The notes below the pieces were generated by a model that made no database searches, was not told where the DNA came from, and saw only the letters and a list, made by a program, of their open reading frames with translations. From assembly GCF_026745355.1 (NCBI RefSeq), contig NC_079206.1, forward strand, positions 10,570,779 through 10,634,778: a DNA stretch of 64,000 nucleotides, in the 5' to 3' direction. Within the stretch, counting starts at the first letter, position 1. Every line of letters begins with the position of its first letter. The DNA is from Beta vulgaris subsp. vulgaris (Eukaryota; Streptophyta; Magnoliopsida; Caryophyllales; Amaranthaceae). Both the position numbers and the translations under genes were made by a program. This document shows, in pieces, positions 1 through 9,761 of the stretch.

Positions 1-333
1 TTCGGAATGCCGAACATCGTCCCAAAACTTCTTAAAATCGCTGTTTTCGCCAAACATTTTCAACTTTACCTTTTTTTTCCCAGACCATTACTTCCTGCCA
101 CCACCACCCTGATTGCCACCACCTCCATTCCCACAACCACCTCCTCCACCACCCACCAACATCCCCCACCCCTGCAATCAACCCCCACCCTCCGCCCCAC
201 CCCCATACGAGCAACCCCCACGCCCACGAGCAACCCCCACTCTCCCTCCACCCTCACATCAGCCCCAACCCTCCCTCCACCCCTCGCAGGGAGCAAAAAT
301 CGACATTATTCCACCTTGCGAATTTTTAAAAAA
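1..333. other. C-rich low-complexity DNA, no gene supported
   Basis: Positions about 95-296 are very rich in C on the + strand (runs of CCACC, CCCC), so that all + frames read as proline-rich and all - frames as glycine/tryptophan-rich. Open frames here are a composition effect: there is no start context, splice pattern or family match. The stretch lies upstream of the isopropylmalate isomerase gene and may be part of an old repeat. I see no gene in it. Confidence 0.6.
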
Positions 334-447
334 AATTATGGGGCGATGAGGCCGGACGTTACGCCCATGGCCCGAACGTTCAAGCCAGATGTTCGGGACC
401 ATAGATAGAAAGTCCTGGCCCGACGTTCCACTCATCGCCTCATAATT
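334..447. repeat. Short inverted repeat (114 bp, foldback)
   Basis: The left end AATTATGGGGCGATGAG (334-350) is matched in reverse complement by CTCATCGCCTCATAATT (431-447), and inner parts (GGACGTT / GACGTTC type words) also pair in places. The whole 114 bp could fold into an imperfect hairpin. It is flanked by A-runs. It may be a tiny foldback MITE or a relic of one; no target duplication could be recognised in the A-rich flanks. Confidence 0.5.
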
Positions 448-650
448 AAAAAAAAAAATGCAAGATCGATGATGAAAAGAAGAGGAGTAAAATAGTAAAA
501 TAAAAGTGAACCCGCGACGATTTTAAGAAAATTTGGGACCACCTTTAACAATCTTCATTTTTCTTGGGGGAGGAAGATACACTTTCCCACACAAAGTTCC
601 AATTTTGCAGCAGCCGCCCCATTTCGCAGCGAAACCATTCACCCAGCCTA

Positions 651-692
651 TCTCTCGACTCTCGACTCTCGACTCTCGACTCTCTCTCTCTC
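651..692 (+). repeat. CTCGACT microsatellite in the 5' leader
   Basis: Four perfect copies of the 7-bp unit CTCGACT (654-681) run into a short CT tract that ends two bases before the start codon of the isopropylmalate isomerase gene. Pyrimidine-rich leader repeats are common in plant 5' UTRs. The unit is not a multiple of three, which fits its place outside the coding frame. Confidence 0.75.
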
Positions 693-694
693 CA

Positions 695-1462
695 ATGGCA
701 AAGGCAGCTCCAACAACCTTCCGCACCTTCTCTTCTTCAAACCCAAATTTCCACAAATCCTCAATTCCTCCTGCATCCTCTTCATTCCTAAAACTGCCCA
801 CCACCTATTCGACGAAATGCCGCACTCAATTCCTCACCAAAAACTCTCAATCAATCCGCTCACCCTGTTTTTCACCCATTAAAGCCACCCCATCCTCTTC
901 TTCTTCATCCACCGCCTCATTTCACGGGCTCTGCTATGTCGTTGATGATAACATCGACACTGACCAAATAATCCCTGCTGAGTACCTAACTTTGGTGCCT
1001 TCAAACCCTGAAGAATACCAAAAACTCGGCTCATATGCGCTAATTGGATTGCCCAGTTCATACCAAGTTCGATTTATTGATGAAAATGAAACTAAAACAA
1101 AGTACTCTATTATCATTGCTGGTGCCAATTTTGGGTGTGGGTCATCAAGGGAACATGCCCCAGTTGCTTTGGGTGCTGCTGGAACTAAAGCTATAGTGGC
1201 TGAGTCATATGCTAGAATCTTTTTTCGGAATTCAGTGTCGACTGGGGAAGTTTATCCGTTGGAATCCGAAGTCAGGATTTGTGAGGAGTTTACTACTGGG
1301 GATGTGGCTACTGTTGAGCTTGCTGAGAGCAAGTTGATTAATCATACCACTGGGAAGGAGTATACATTGAAATCTATTGGGGATGCTGGTCCTGTTATTG
1401 ATGCCGGTGGGATTTTCGCTTATGCGAGGCAAGCTGGGATGATTGCTTCTGCAGCCTCTTAA
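695..1462 (+). CDS. 3-isopropylmalate dehydratase (isomerase) small subunit, plastid
   Basis: Intronless 255-residue protein. Residues 1 to about 72 are Ser/Thr/Pro-rich with few acids, like a chloroplast transit peptide. The mature part shows the family landmarks: DDNIDTDQIIPAEYL (84-98), the swivel-domain motif GANFGCGSSREHAPVAL (143-159) and SYARIFFRNS (171-180). The small subunit pairs with the iron-sulfur large subunit (LeuC type) to convert 2-isopropylmalate to 3-isopropylmalate in leucine synthesis; some plant paralogues serve methionine chain elongation, which cannot be judged here. The frame is open upstream to 533, but the start at 695 is preferred because it follows the CT-rich leader and gives a normal length and transit peptide. 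Plant small-subunit genes are typically intronless, as here. No neighbour suggests co-regulation. Confidence 0.95.
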   Translation: MAKAAPTTFRTFSSSNPNFHKSSIPPASSSFLKLPTTYSTKCRTQFLTKNSQSIRSPCFSPIKATPSSSSSSTASFHGLCYVVDDNIDTDQIIPAEYLTLVPSNPEEYQKLGSYALIGLPSSYQVRFIDENETKTKYSIIIAGANFGCGSSREHAPVALGAAGTKAIVAESYARIFFRNSVSTGEVYPLESEVRICEEFTTGDVATVELAESKLINHTTGKEYTLKSIGDAGPVIDAGGIFAYARQAGMIASAAS

Positions 1463-2115
1463 GAAAGCTCATTTTTTGTGAGGTATCTATATTTATGATG
1501 TATGTTGGTTGAATGATGATACACTGGGATTTTGTGTTATGTTATTGTTTTGTTGATCTTATGTTGGTGTGAGAATTATGAGTGATCTCATTTCATAATA
1601 TTGTAGTTTCGTGATCACTGCCTTAATGTTCTAAGAGGGTGGCATTCTCACCAAGTAATTGGTTAGGCTCACTTGTGTGTTGAGAGTGCTATTTCTTTTT
1701 TGTAATAGACTGACTTTTCGAATGGTAATTGCGAGGTTGGGGTGTGTAGTGGTTTACTTTGAGTTCAGGCATCTTATAGGCATTAGACTTAACAGTAAAA
1801 TGTAAATTGTGGGCTTGTGTCAACCTGTTGGAAAGTATACCCCTCCTGCTAAATCTCTTTTAAATGAGGACTGCTGTGCTGTATATGAACACATTAGATT
1901 GACAACATTATACACATGGAAAGATTGTACTCCCTCTTTTAAAATTTTTTTCGTAGTTGGCATCTCACGAATATTAGAGAAAGTGAGAATAGCCAATGGG
2001 GTATGGTTTTGTGGAGTTGTGCATTGGATGAGTAGAGAGAAAATTAAATAATTAGGACAATCAAATTGAACCATTTCAAATCAGGGAGGTGGTTTGTCAT
2101 TTTGAGATAGAGGTA
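1463..2115 (+). other. 3' flank of the isomerase gene
   Basis: T-rich DNA directly after the stop codon, with TTGTGTTATGTTATTG-type stretches expected of a plant 3' UTR and polyadenylation region. The open frames on both strands at 1809-2074 have no recognisable family content. No further gene is supported. Confidence 0.5.
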
Positions 2116-2399
2116 GGGCCTGTTCTCCCCAGCTTATTTTCAGTTCAGTTCAATTCAGTTCAGTTCAATTCAGTTCAGTTCAGTTCAGATCAGTTCAGTT
2201 CAGTTCAGACCAGTTCAGTTCAGTTCAGTTCAGCTCTTGACAATACTTTTACTCTCACATATCACTATTCATTTCAGTTCAGTTCAATTCAATTCAGTTC
2301 AGTTCAGATCAGTTCAGATCAGTTCAGTTCAATTCAGTTCAGTTCAATTCAATTCAGTTCAGTTCAGTTCAGCTGTTTTATGCCGAAGAGAACAGGCCC
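2116..2399. mobile_element. MITE with TTCAG-repeat core
   Basis: A terminal inverted repeat GGGCCTGTTCTC (2116-2127) is matched perfectly by GAGAACAGGCCC (2388-2399), and similarity extends to about 21 bp. The 3 bases GTA flank the element (2113-2115 and 2400-2402), which would be a 3-bp target duplication. Almost the entire inside is TTCAG / TTCAA / GATCAG pentamers in two blocks (2139-2234 and 2272-2373) separated by unique sequence. The GGGCCTGTT end and 3-bp duplication fit a PIF/Harbinger (Tourist-like) MITE, but assignment is tentative. The two open frames through it are translations of the pentamer. Confidence 0.75.
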
Positions 2400-2661
2400 G
2401 TAGTAGAATAGAAAGGAAAAGTATCAGCCTTAATTGATATGCAGCCAAGCAAATTTTAACCCTCTCTTCTCACCCACTTGCAAACTCACTGACTCAGAAT
2501 ACACAACTTTTCAAGTTGCTCCCCAACTTATAGCTATAAGTAGTATTTGTGTCCTATTTAATTTTGGAAATCTTGCAACTTGTACCAAGTAAAAAATCAT
2601 AAATACCCAAGTATATACTTTCTTGACATTTGTATTAAACCTCTAGACACATTATATTATA
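2400..2661. other. Unique AT-rich spacer
   Basis: No open frame or repeat that I can assign. Confidence 0.4.
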
Positions 2662-2918
2662 CTACCTCCATTTCAAATTAATCTACACACTTAATTTGAG
2701 GGAGAACCAAGGAGAAAGTGCAAAGTATGAGAGATAAACTAAAAAGGTGGAGAGAGAAACTGAAAAGTAGGTTAAAATATTAAAAAGTAGATGACATGGG
2801 TGGAAAAAGAGGAGAAAATATATGTGACATATTACCAAAAATAGAAAAAGTAATGCTGTGTAGATAAAAAAAAAAGACCAAAAAGAAAAGTGTATTGATT
2901 AAAAAGAAACGGAGGTAG
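2662..2918. mobile_element. Stowaway-like MITE (family 1)
   Basis: Ends CTACCTCCATTTC and GAAACGGAGGTAG are inverted repeats, flanked on each side by TA (2660-2661, 2919-2920), the target site of Stowaway/mariner MITEs. The interior (GAGAGATAAACT, AAAAGTAGATGACATG, AATAGAAAAAGTAATG) closely resembles the element at 59751-60007, so both belong to one family. Confidence 0.8.
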
Positions 2919-2920
2919 TA

Positions 2921-3656
2921 CTTCATTCTGTAATTACATTCTTTTATCTGTAATTTCTATCTTTTGATAATGCGGGGTTGAATTGTTGAAGCTGGTGACA
3001 AATAGATCTCTTCATCATAGTTAGGTGAGCTTACAGAGTTGATTAGCAATCTGTCAACTCTACACTAATTTAATGTCCCTTTAAACTGCTTACTACTCTT
3101 TATTTTCTTTGGAGAATAATGCGAGCCGTTTCTTTTTGGATCAAGGCTCGAATGAAAAGAACCTTTTTCAACTGGTCACACTGAAACAACCTCTTCAGAA
3201 TCGTATGTGTGAGATTGGGTTAATATTAACCCGCTAACCTTGTCATTGGCGGGAGCTTCACTAGAGGCATTTGTTAGTGATCTTATGGAGTGATGTTGAG
3301 CTGTGAAGCTCCTTTGTCTAAGCATCTGTCCTCCTATTATTTTGCTTTGGTCCATCTCTTCTTGTCCTGACCTTTGCAAAGGCACGAATAGCTCTACTTT
3401 TCCTCCCATTGACTCTTGTTGCTGTAGAATATGACACTGTAATCCCTTAAGAATCTGTTGGGAATTGTATTACCCCCTTTTTTTATTTGGAAAAACGAGA
3501 ATCGTGTTATCCTGAAAGAGCTGTCTTGCGATACTTGGACAATATCAGTTGTAGCTTATGGATTTTAGCCACTCTCATAACTAAGTATGATAACTTTTTT
3601 TTATCAGGTGCAGTGTTCTGGATCAACTTTTGATGTGCATATATCTTTGTCAACTA
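2921..3656. other. Intergenic DNA, no gene recognised
   Basis: A 77-codon open frame on - (3409-3176) has no recognisable motif and no splice partners that I could find. The rest is unremarkable AT-rich sequence. Confidence 0.4.
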
Positions 3657-4414
3657 GGGGGTGTTTGGTTGGAAGTGAGGAAAGGAATCAAGTAAGGGTT
3701 AAGAAAGGAAGGGAACCCCAAACCCCCCAATTTACCGATGTGTTTGGTTAGACAAGAGAAAGGGTAACAAAAGTTGACCCTTTACCTCCCTCCCCCTCCC
3801 CCTTCCCCTCCCTCCCCCCATCTCTTTCTCTCACTTACGCCGGCACCGGCGTCGCTGTGCGATCAGCAGCATCTAGGCTAGGGTTTTCGGCGGGTGGGGG
3901 GTGTTCTCGAGTGTTGGGCTAGGGTTTTCGGCGGGTAGGGGGAGGTTTTCGAGGGCTGTGTTGGGATTTTCGGCGGGTGGGGGGAGGTTTTCGGCGGCTG
4001 GGGTGGTGTTTTCGAGGGTTGGGGTGGGGTTTTCGGCGGTTGGGGTGGTGTTTCCAAGGGCTGGGTTGGGGTTTCGGAGGGTGGGGTGGGGTTTTCCACG
4101 GGTTGCAGGGGGTCGGCAGCTTAGGTGGAGGGTGGTGGCGGCAGCTCAGATGGTCTTGGTGGTGGTCAGTAGGGTCAGCCTGGTGGTGGTGGTGGTGGTG
4201 GTGGGGTGGTCAGTTGTGTTATGGTGTAGAAAGATTTGGGGGTATCCAAAACCTTGGGGGAGGGGGGTGTAATGGATCTAAGGGTAAGGGGGGTAATTCT
4301 AAACTGAAAAATGGGTAAAGGGAAAGGAAAAAATCATCAACCAAACATCAAATAAGGGAAACATAAGTTTTGAAATCCTTTCCCTTTCTTCACACCCCTC
4401 AACCAAACGCCCCC
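3657..4414. mobile_element. Terminal-inverted-repeat element with G-rich minisatellite core
   Basis: Ends GGGGGTGTTTGGTTG (3657-3671) and CAACCAAACGCCCCC (4400-4414) are inverted repeats; inner parts (AAAGGAAGGGAA / TTCCCTTTCTT) also pair. Flanks share TA. GGGGGTGTTTGGTT termini are typical of Tourist/Harbinger-like plant MITEs. The core (about 3876-4110) is a strand-biased minisatellite of roughly 30-35 bp units built on GGGTTTTCGGCGG and GGTGGGGGGAGG, followed by a GGTGGT run. On the - strand the minisatellite reads as a Pro-Pro-Lys-Thr protein repeat, see the separate entry. Confidence 0.75.
3878..4099 (-). other. Proline-rich open frame inside the MITE (probably not a gene)
   Basis: A 73-codon frame repeating PPQPPKTPPQPSKT-like units, reminiscent of extensin or proline-rich wall proteins. 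It lies wholly in the minisatellite of a terminal-inverted-repeat element and lacks a signal peptide, introns or a flanking domain. It could be a captured, re-amplified fragment of a proline-rich gene, or chance translation of a G-rich minisatellite. I would not annotate it as expressed. Confidence 0.35.
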
Positions 4415-6030
4415 TAAGGGTGATAGGTTTATATCACTTGAGCTTTCAACTGCTTAGCTTTCTGCTCATAGATCTCTTTGTTTAGCCTGGACATTACTGC
4501 AATTCAGGTCTTCTATTGGCAAATGGGTCATGTGATAGTCGAATTAACTTTGTATGTATTTTGTTTCTCATTTTGTCAGTGGACAAGATTGCTTTTTAAT
4601 GAGTACTGAGTTAGTGCTTTGCTATCGGTTTGACCTCTTTAGCCAAACAAAGTCATCATCTCCTAGGAGAGGTGGTTGAACATATTGATATATGGATCTG
4701 AATATCTTGTCAGTGTCTGTGTAGGCTTTGTACATTTGAAATTGATGCCATACTTGTCCAATATCTCCTTATTTAGGGATGTCTTGGTTGATTTTGAACA
4801 TAATGTTCGAGTCCTAGTGACTTCAATTAGCTTTTGTAGGAGATAGGAGCATCTTGTTTTAGTATGTCTTAGTTGATTTTGAACACACTCCTGGAGTCCT
4901 TGTGAATTCAATTAGCTTTTGCAGGAGGTAGGAGTATCTTGTTATAGAGGTAATGTGAGCGGCAAGGTGTCGGTTCTGTACACGTTTTCGTTGTAAATTT
5001 TTGTGTCTTTGATTCTGGTTCTAATCTATATGCTTATGGTCCCTGACATAGTTGTCGACTCTGTTTGTTACAACGCCAACCAATTCAATATGTGCAAGTT
5101 ATGAACAAATCAGGATTTTATGATTTATTCTATGCTACTGAGCACCCGTGTGCTGGATAGGGATGCATTTCCGATTGAGGTGGTTCAAGATATCTGAGGT
5201 TTCTAGATGAAAGTGGAAGTGTCTGAGTAAGGATTCCATACCCTTGTTGGAGTCTTGAGTATCTAACACAGTTGCTTACGACAAAATGAGGAGTCAAAGA
5301 CTCAAAGTAACATGGGTTTTATTACATAAACATGACCCTACATGCTGTGTAGTTGAGGAGTAATATGACATTGACATGGCTTGATTTGATGTTGAAGTAG
5401 GAAGTAGGAACTATTAAGATTGCTTAAGATATCAATCACTCTGTAGAGTAAATAGCACCCTATTGAGGCTTTAACCTAAGTATAGTTCTGTTCTGCGCAA
5501 TGACTATAGATTTGCTATTTAGTAGAACACAGAAGCTTAGGCTTGCTCAAACAAATAAAGTTGCTTTGGTTAACTGTGTTATCTAGTTCAGATGTTCAGC
5601 ACTGCTGAGTCGATTTTCCAACTTTGATCTTTGATGCTCTAGTTTTTCTGCTTCTGTAAATTACAGTGAGTTTCTATTTACGCTCTTCTTCTTTCTTTTT
5701 CTTATCTTCCTATTTTGGAATTCCACTCAGCAGGTTTGGTCTAGTGCAGATTAACATGAATTATAGTTCAAAACCAGTACTCGCGACCGTCTCAGCGTCT
5801 TCACAATCCCAGATGGGATCCATAGATATTTGGACTCTCCCCTGCTGTGTATTAGATTTGCGTTTCTTGATAAAGTCTGCTGCTGTATGATTGTCATAAA
5901 TCAGATTATGATTTGTATTTTGGGGCACTTATTGTTCTGCTTAATTAAATGAAACAATAAGCTGTAACTTTGGGCGTATTTTATGCATCTGAATTTAACT
6001 TATCTGCAATTATCTAGAGCTTATCGTATA
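4415..6030. other. Intergenic DNA with one tandem duplication
   Basis: No convincing gene. A frame at 5666-5890 + codes for a Ser/Phe-rich 74-residue peptide with no recognised motif. The tandem duplication at 4780-4946 is listed separately. Confidence 0.4.
4780..4946. repeat. Tandem duplication, period about 85 bp
   Basis: The sequence from TGTCTTGGTTGATTTTGAAC (4780) recurs at 4865 as TGTCTTAGTTGATTTTGAAC, and similarity continues through AATTCAATTAGCTTTTG and TAGGAGTATCTTGTTA to about 4946. The two copies differ at many positions, so the duplication is not recent. Confidence 0.65.
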
Positions 6031-6348
6031 CTCCCTCCGTTTCCTAAAGATCTTCCCACTTACTGTTCCTACAGATACCAAGGAAAATCAAGTTGTGTGG
6101 GGCATGGTGTGAGTAAAGTAGGAGAGAGAAAGGGGTTAAGATAAATAAACAAATAAAAAGGGGTTAAAGTAGGAGAGAGAAATGGAGTAAAATTGAATTA
6201 ATAATGTAATGGTGGGCCATATGATAGTGACATGAGAGGGTAAATAGGGAAATTTGTTTTGCCAAATAAGGAATAAAGCAAAAGAGGGAAGATCTTTTGG
6301 AAACACCCTTAAACGAAAAGAGGGAAGATCTTTAGGAAATGGAGGGAG
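6031..6348. mobile_element. Stowaway-like MITE (family 2)
   Basis: Inverted ends CTCCCTCCGTTTCCTAAAGA and TTTAGGAAATGGAGGGAG, flanked by TA on both sides. A second internal copy of the AAAGAGGGAAGATCTTT motif sits just inside the right end. The same family recurs in the opposite orientation at 37553-37870. Confidence 0.88.
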
Positions 6349-7483
6349 TATAAATTAATTGTAATTGCGCATCGAACTATCTAAATTTATTTTAATTTGG
6401 ACGTTGAAATGTATAAAATATGTCGAATAGGATGCAGTTATGCAGGCACTTCAACTCTTGGAGAAATCAGAAAACCATAGAAGTCACATCTAATAAATTT
6501 ACTATGCTTGTCATAAAAATGATTTCGCACATGTCTTTTCTTTTGTTTGACACAGTTTATTATCTCAAATCACTTTGTAAGAAATATATTTCCTTTCATT
6601 CTCAAATAAGTATGACATTTATTTAGATGTGTAGCTTTACGATTTCAAAAATTATTAAAAGAAACGGTCTAATTTTGATATAAAAGTAGACCTGTAACTA
6701 AATTGATTAAACTAGTCATCGAAAGAAATTAGCCTAGTCATTGTTGGGTTAATTCTCTTTTTAATATTGGGCTTACCAATGCCTTATTTTAATTTAAAAA
6801 TAGGCGGTCTTTTACAAGACAAACTCTTAGGATTTTAGATTTTATTGATAATACATACTTAAGAATCTTGATGCTTAAAGATATGTATTAAAAACTATCT
6901 AAAAGTAAACCGGAAACATAAAGTAAAACAAACCATGAGTCCCGGCATAAATTGGTAATATTTACTTATGGCCAAATATTTTATAGATTCTTGATTGACA
7001 GTAAATAGTTTTGACAATCTAGGTGAATTGTTGTAAGCAAAAAAGAAAAAAACATCTTTTAATAGATGATAATGACAAAAATTTGTACAAGCCATATTGA
7101 ACTAGATTTACTAAAAAGTAGTCCAAAAATCAGAGTTTGAGTCCACAACATTTGCCTTAGGCACCTAATGATACAGTTACGGATTATGTATGCCTTTGTT
7201 TCTTGTTCGGTTGTGGTGCTTCAAAAGGTTGTCGCCTCACTCTCGAGAATGATGACTCAAACCGGTTGTGATTGTGGTGGGGATAACGGCCTTGCTTCTT
7301 TTCATGCTCCATGCCTCGGACATGAGCAGTGATTCGGAATCTGTGGTGGCTGTGGCTGCCATACTCATTATTACAAACAAGGAGGTCACTTGGAGACCTA
7401 CCACATCTTGCTAGACCCTGCCAGAATTCCAAATAAATATTTGTCAATTCACCTAGATAATCCAACTTTTTCTGTGTTATATA
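6349..7483. other. AT-rich intergenic DNA, no gene recognised
   Basis: Short frames only. A 93-codon frame on - (7465-7184), rich in His, Arg and Ser, looks more codon-like than its surroundings but matches nothing I recognise and has no clear splice partners. It is left unassigned. Confidence 0.35.
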
Positions 7484-7712
7484 CTCCTTCCGGTTTTATT
7501 AGTTTGCCCGTTTCTTTTGCACAAAGTTTTACGAGAAACAATGTTATGGGACATAGAAAGAAAGAGAAACTATTATTTTATGTTAAAGCTGAATGTATGT
7601 GTGATGGAAAGTTAGTAGTCACATTCCAAAAATAAAAACAAAAGAAATGAGTAAACTAATAAAGGACATCCCAAAAAGAATTACGGGTAAACTAATAAAG
7701 ACCGGGAGGAAT
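7484..7712. mobile_element. Stowaway-like MITE (family 3)
   Basis: Left end CTCCTTCCGGTTTTATTAG and right end CTAATAAAGACCGGGAGGAA are inverted repeats of over 20 bp with few mismatches. TA precedes the left end and AT/TA follows the right. No coding content. Confidence 0.7.
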
Positions 7713-8035
7713 ATTAAACTATAGACATAATTCTATTACTTTCTTAAGTTAGCTCAACATTAGTTGCAAATAAACATATTTTTGCTCACCATCGCAAAAA
7801 CCTGACTTTTAAATTCAACATTTTTTTCAAAAACCTTCACTAATCAACCATATATGGGCTGGACATCATTTCTAAAAAAAATCGAAATTTTTTGGAAATT
7901 TTTAACGACATATATAACATAAGCACACTGGAACTTTTATTTCAAAAAATTTCTGATCAATATTCCTTACGAGAAGCTTAATAGCACAATTATAATTAGT
8001 AGTCTCAACATTTTTTAGAACTTTTTTATTGATTA

Positions 8036-8649
8036 GAGCATGCTCACTCTCACTCATGCCCCAAAGAAACATGTCATCCCTCTCTCATTAACTTTCTCTC
8101 TCATCTTTTAAAAGTTTGCCATGTTTGTGATTCATTTTGGCAAATGTACCTCACTCATGATCCAAAAAATAATAATTTAGGAAGTTTGTCGAAATATAAC
8201 AAAATGGATGTCTATTTATAGATCTCAAAAATAATAGGAATGTTGGTGAATTTTTTTTTAATTTGTATTTTTAAAGTTATTCAGATTCCAAAATCTGAAT
8301 AACAAAAAATAACCTTTCTGATTCAGCAGCCACATGTCGAAATATGGTTGGCTAGCACGCTGCGTAGTACTGACGTGTCCAACTGCTCATGTGCACGCGT
8401 GGCGCTTTTTCATTGGCTCTTACAATTATTGCCCCATCAAACTCACAGTTTTCAATGTTTCCCGACCAAATTTTTCCCACTTTTTCGTGGGCCCTCCATC
8501 TCCTTTTACATGACTTAAAATGACTTAATCCATGTTTGGGCCATGGATCGAGGCATTTTATGACGCAATTTAAAACATGAAAAATCCATGGATGGCTTCT
8601 GCTTTTGATAGATGATTCAATTTCATGACCAATTCTAGTGAGCATGCTT
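8036..8649. mobile_element. Possible MITE with GAGCATGCTCACT ends
   Basis: GAGCATGCTCACT (8036-8048) is matched in reverse complement by AGTGAGCATGCT (8637-8648). The enclosed 600 bp has a foldback section (CCATGTTTGGGCCATGG, 8531-8547; AAAATCCATGG, 8581-8591). No clear target duplication is visible, so this is a moderate call. Confidence 0.45.
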
Positions 8650-9761
8650 TTAGGAGGCGAGAAGGGTGGATCCGCTACTTAGATTGGGCTTATGGCTTCA
8701 GCCAACAAGAAGTAAATAGCCACCCAAATCATAAGATGATAGCAGACATCTTTCGAAAGGTATAATAGAAACCATGAAAAAATGACTTTCAAAAAAAAAA
8801 AAAAAGAAGGGGAATCCTTCAAGGTTTTGGCTCGCAATAAAGCTAGGGTCTGATCATGAAAAAATGGTGCAAAAAGGATTACGACAGCAAACAAAGGGAG
8901 TATTCCCCCAGAACTCTCTAGTCTCTATATATGAAGTATGGGACAGAAATCGGCCAAAAATACTCGCTAAGATCACATTCGTCAACAAATAGAATGAAAT
9001 TTTCACTTGCCAGATAGCAAGATTCAAACAAAAGAAACAACTCCCACAATACAAAAGGTCCAAATTATGGAGAACATATATTTGGACTACAAAACAACAT
9101 ACATATTCTGATATCATAGGCAAGACATTAGCATTGCTTCTTGCTTCTCTGCTACATTCTCGATCTTTAGAAGGGTCCCTGCTAAAACACCAGTTCAATT
9201 TACATCAGATCAACACGTTCACAACTAACTTCATATACTATATACAAATGCAACCACCCAAAAAAGTAAAAAAGAAGCTCCAAATGCAAGACCAAAAGCT
9301 GGCCAAAGAGGCATTCCAAAATACTCAATCCATTTCATTTCATGTCAGTTCCAAATGCGTTCACAACTAACTTTCATTTCATGCATCAAGTAACAACAAA
9401 TTATTTCCTCATTATAAAGTACTCCCTCCATTGTTAAAAGGTTGCAACACTTTGATTTTCATAATATTAGCATACCCCACTTTGACCATATATTTTAACT
9501 AATACAAAGGGAAAAATATTAAGTACAATGTTATTGGATTTGTCTTGCAGCAAATTTTCAAAATATTAACCTTTTTTTATGTTTATTGATAAATAGTTAA
9601 AAGTATCCATCATCAAAGTTGTGAGTTGACAAACAAGAAAGTTAAAATTTTGCGGGTTTTAAAAAAAAGCCAGAGGAAGAACATCTATGCCACCAATGGG
9701 TTTTACAAATACCCAATCTCAGTGCACGAATCTACCAAAACCATAAAAAGTTCACCCTCTC
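8650..9761. other. 3' flank of the E3 ligase gene, mostly non-coding
   Basis: Holds an A-run (8793-8806), a half Stowaway-like end CTCCCTCC at 9422 with no matching partner, and AT-rich DNA. The 3' UTR of the ligase gene is expected just left of 9762. No separate gene is supported. Confidence 0.4.

Noticed and set aside
113..349. Proline-rich frame near the left end
   Set aside because: Translation of C-rich low-complexity DNA; all frames on that strand look alike and there is no start context or domain.
2089..2437. Frames with SVQFNSVQFSS repeats
   Set aside because: They are translations of the TTCAG array inside a MITE.
7184..7465. 93-codon His/Arg-rich - strand frame
   Set aside because: Intriguing composition but no recognisable family and no flanking exons.
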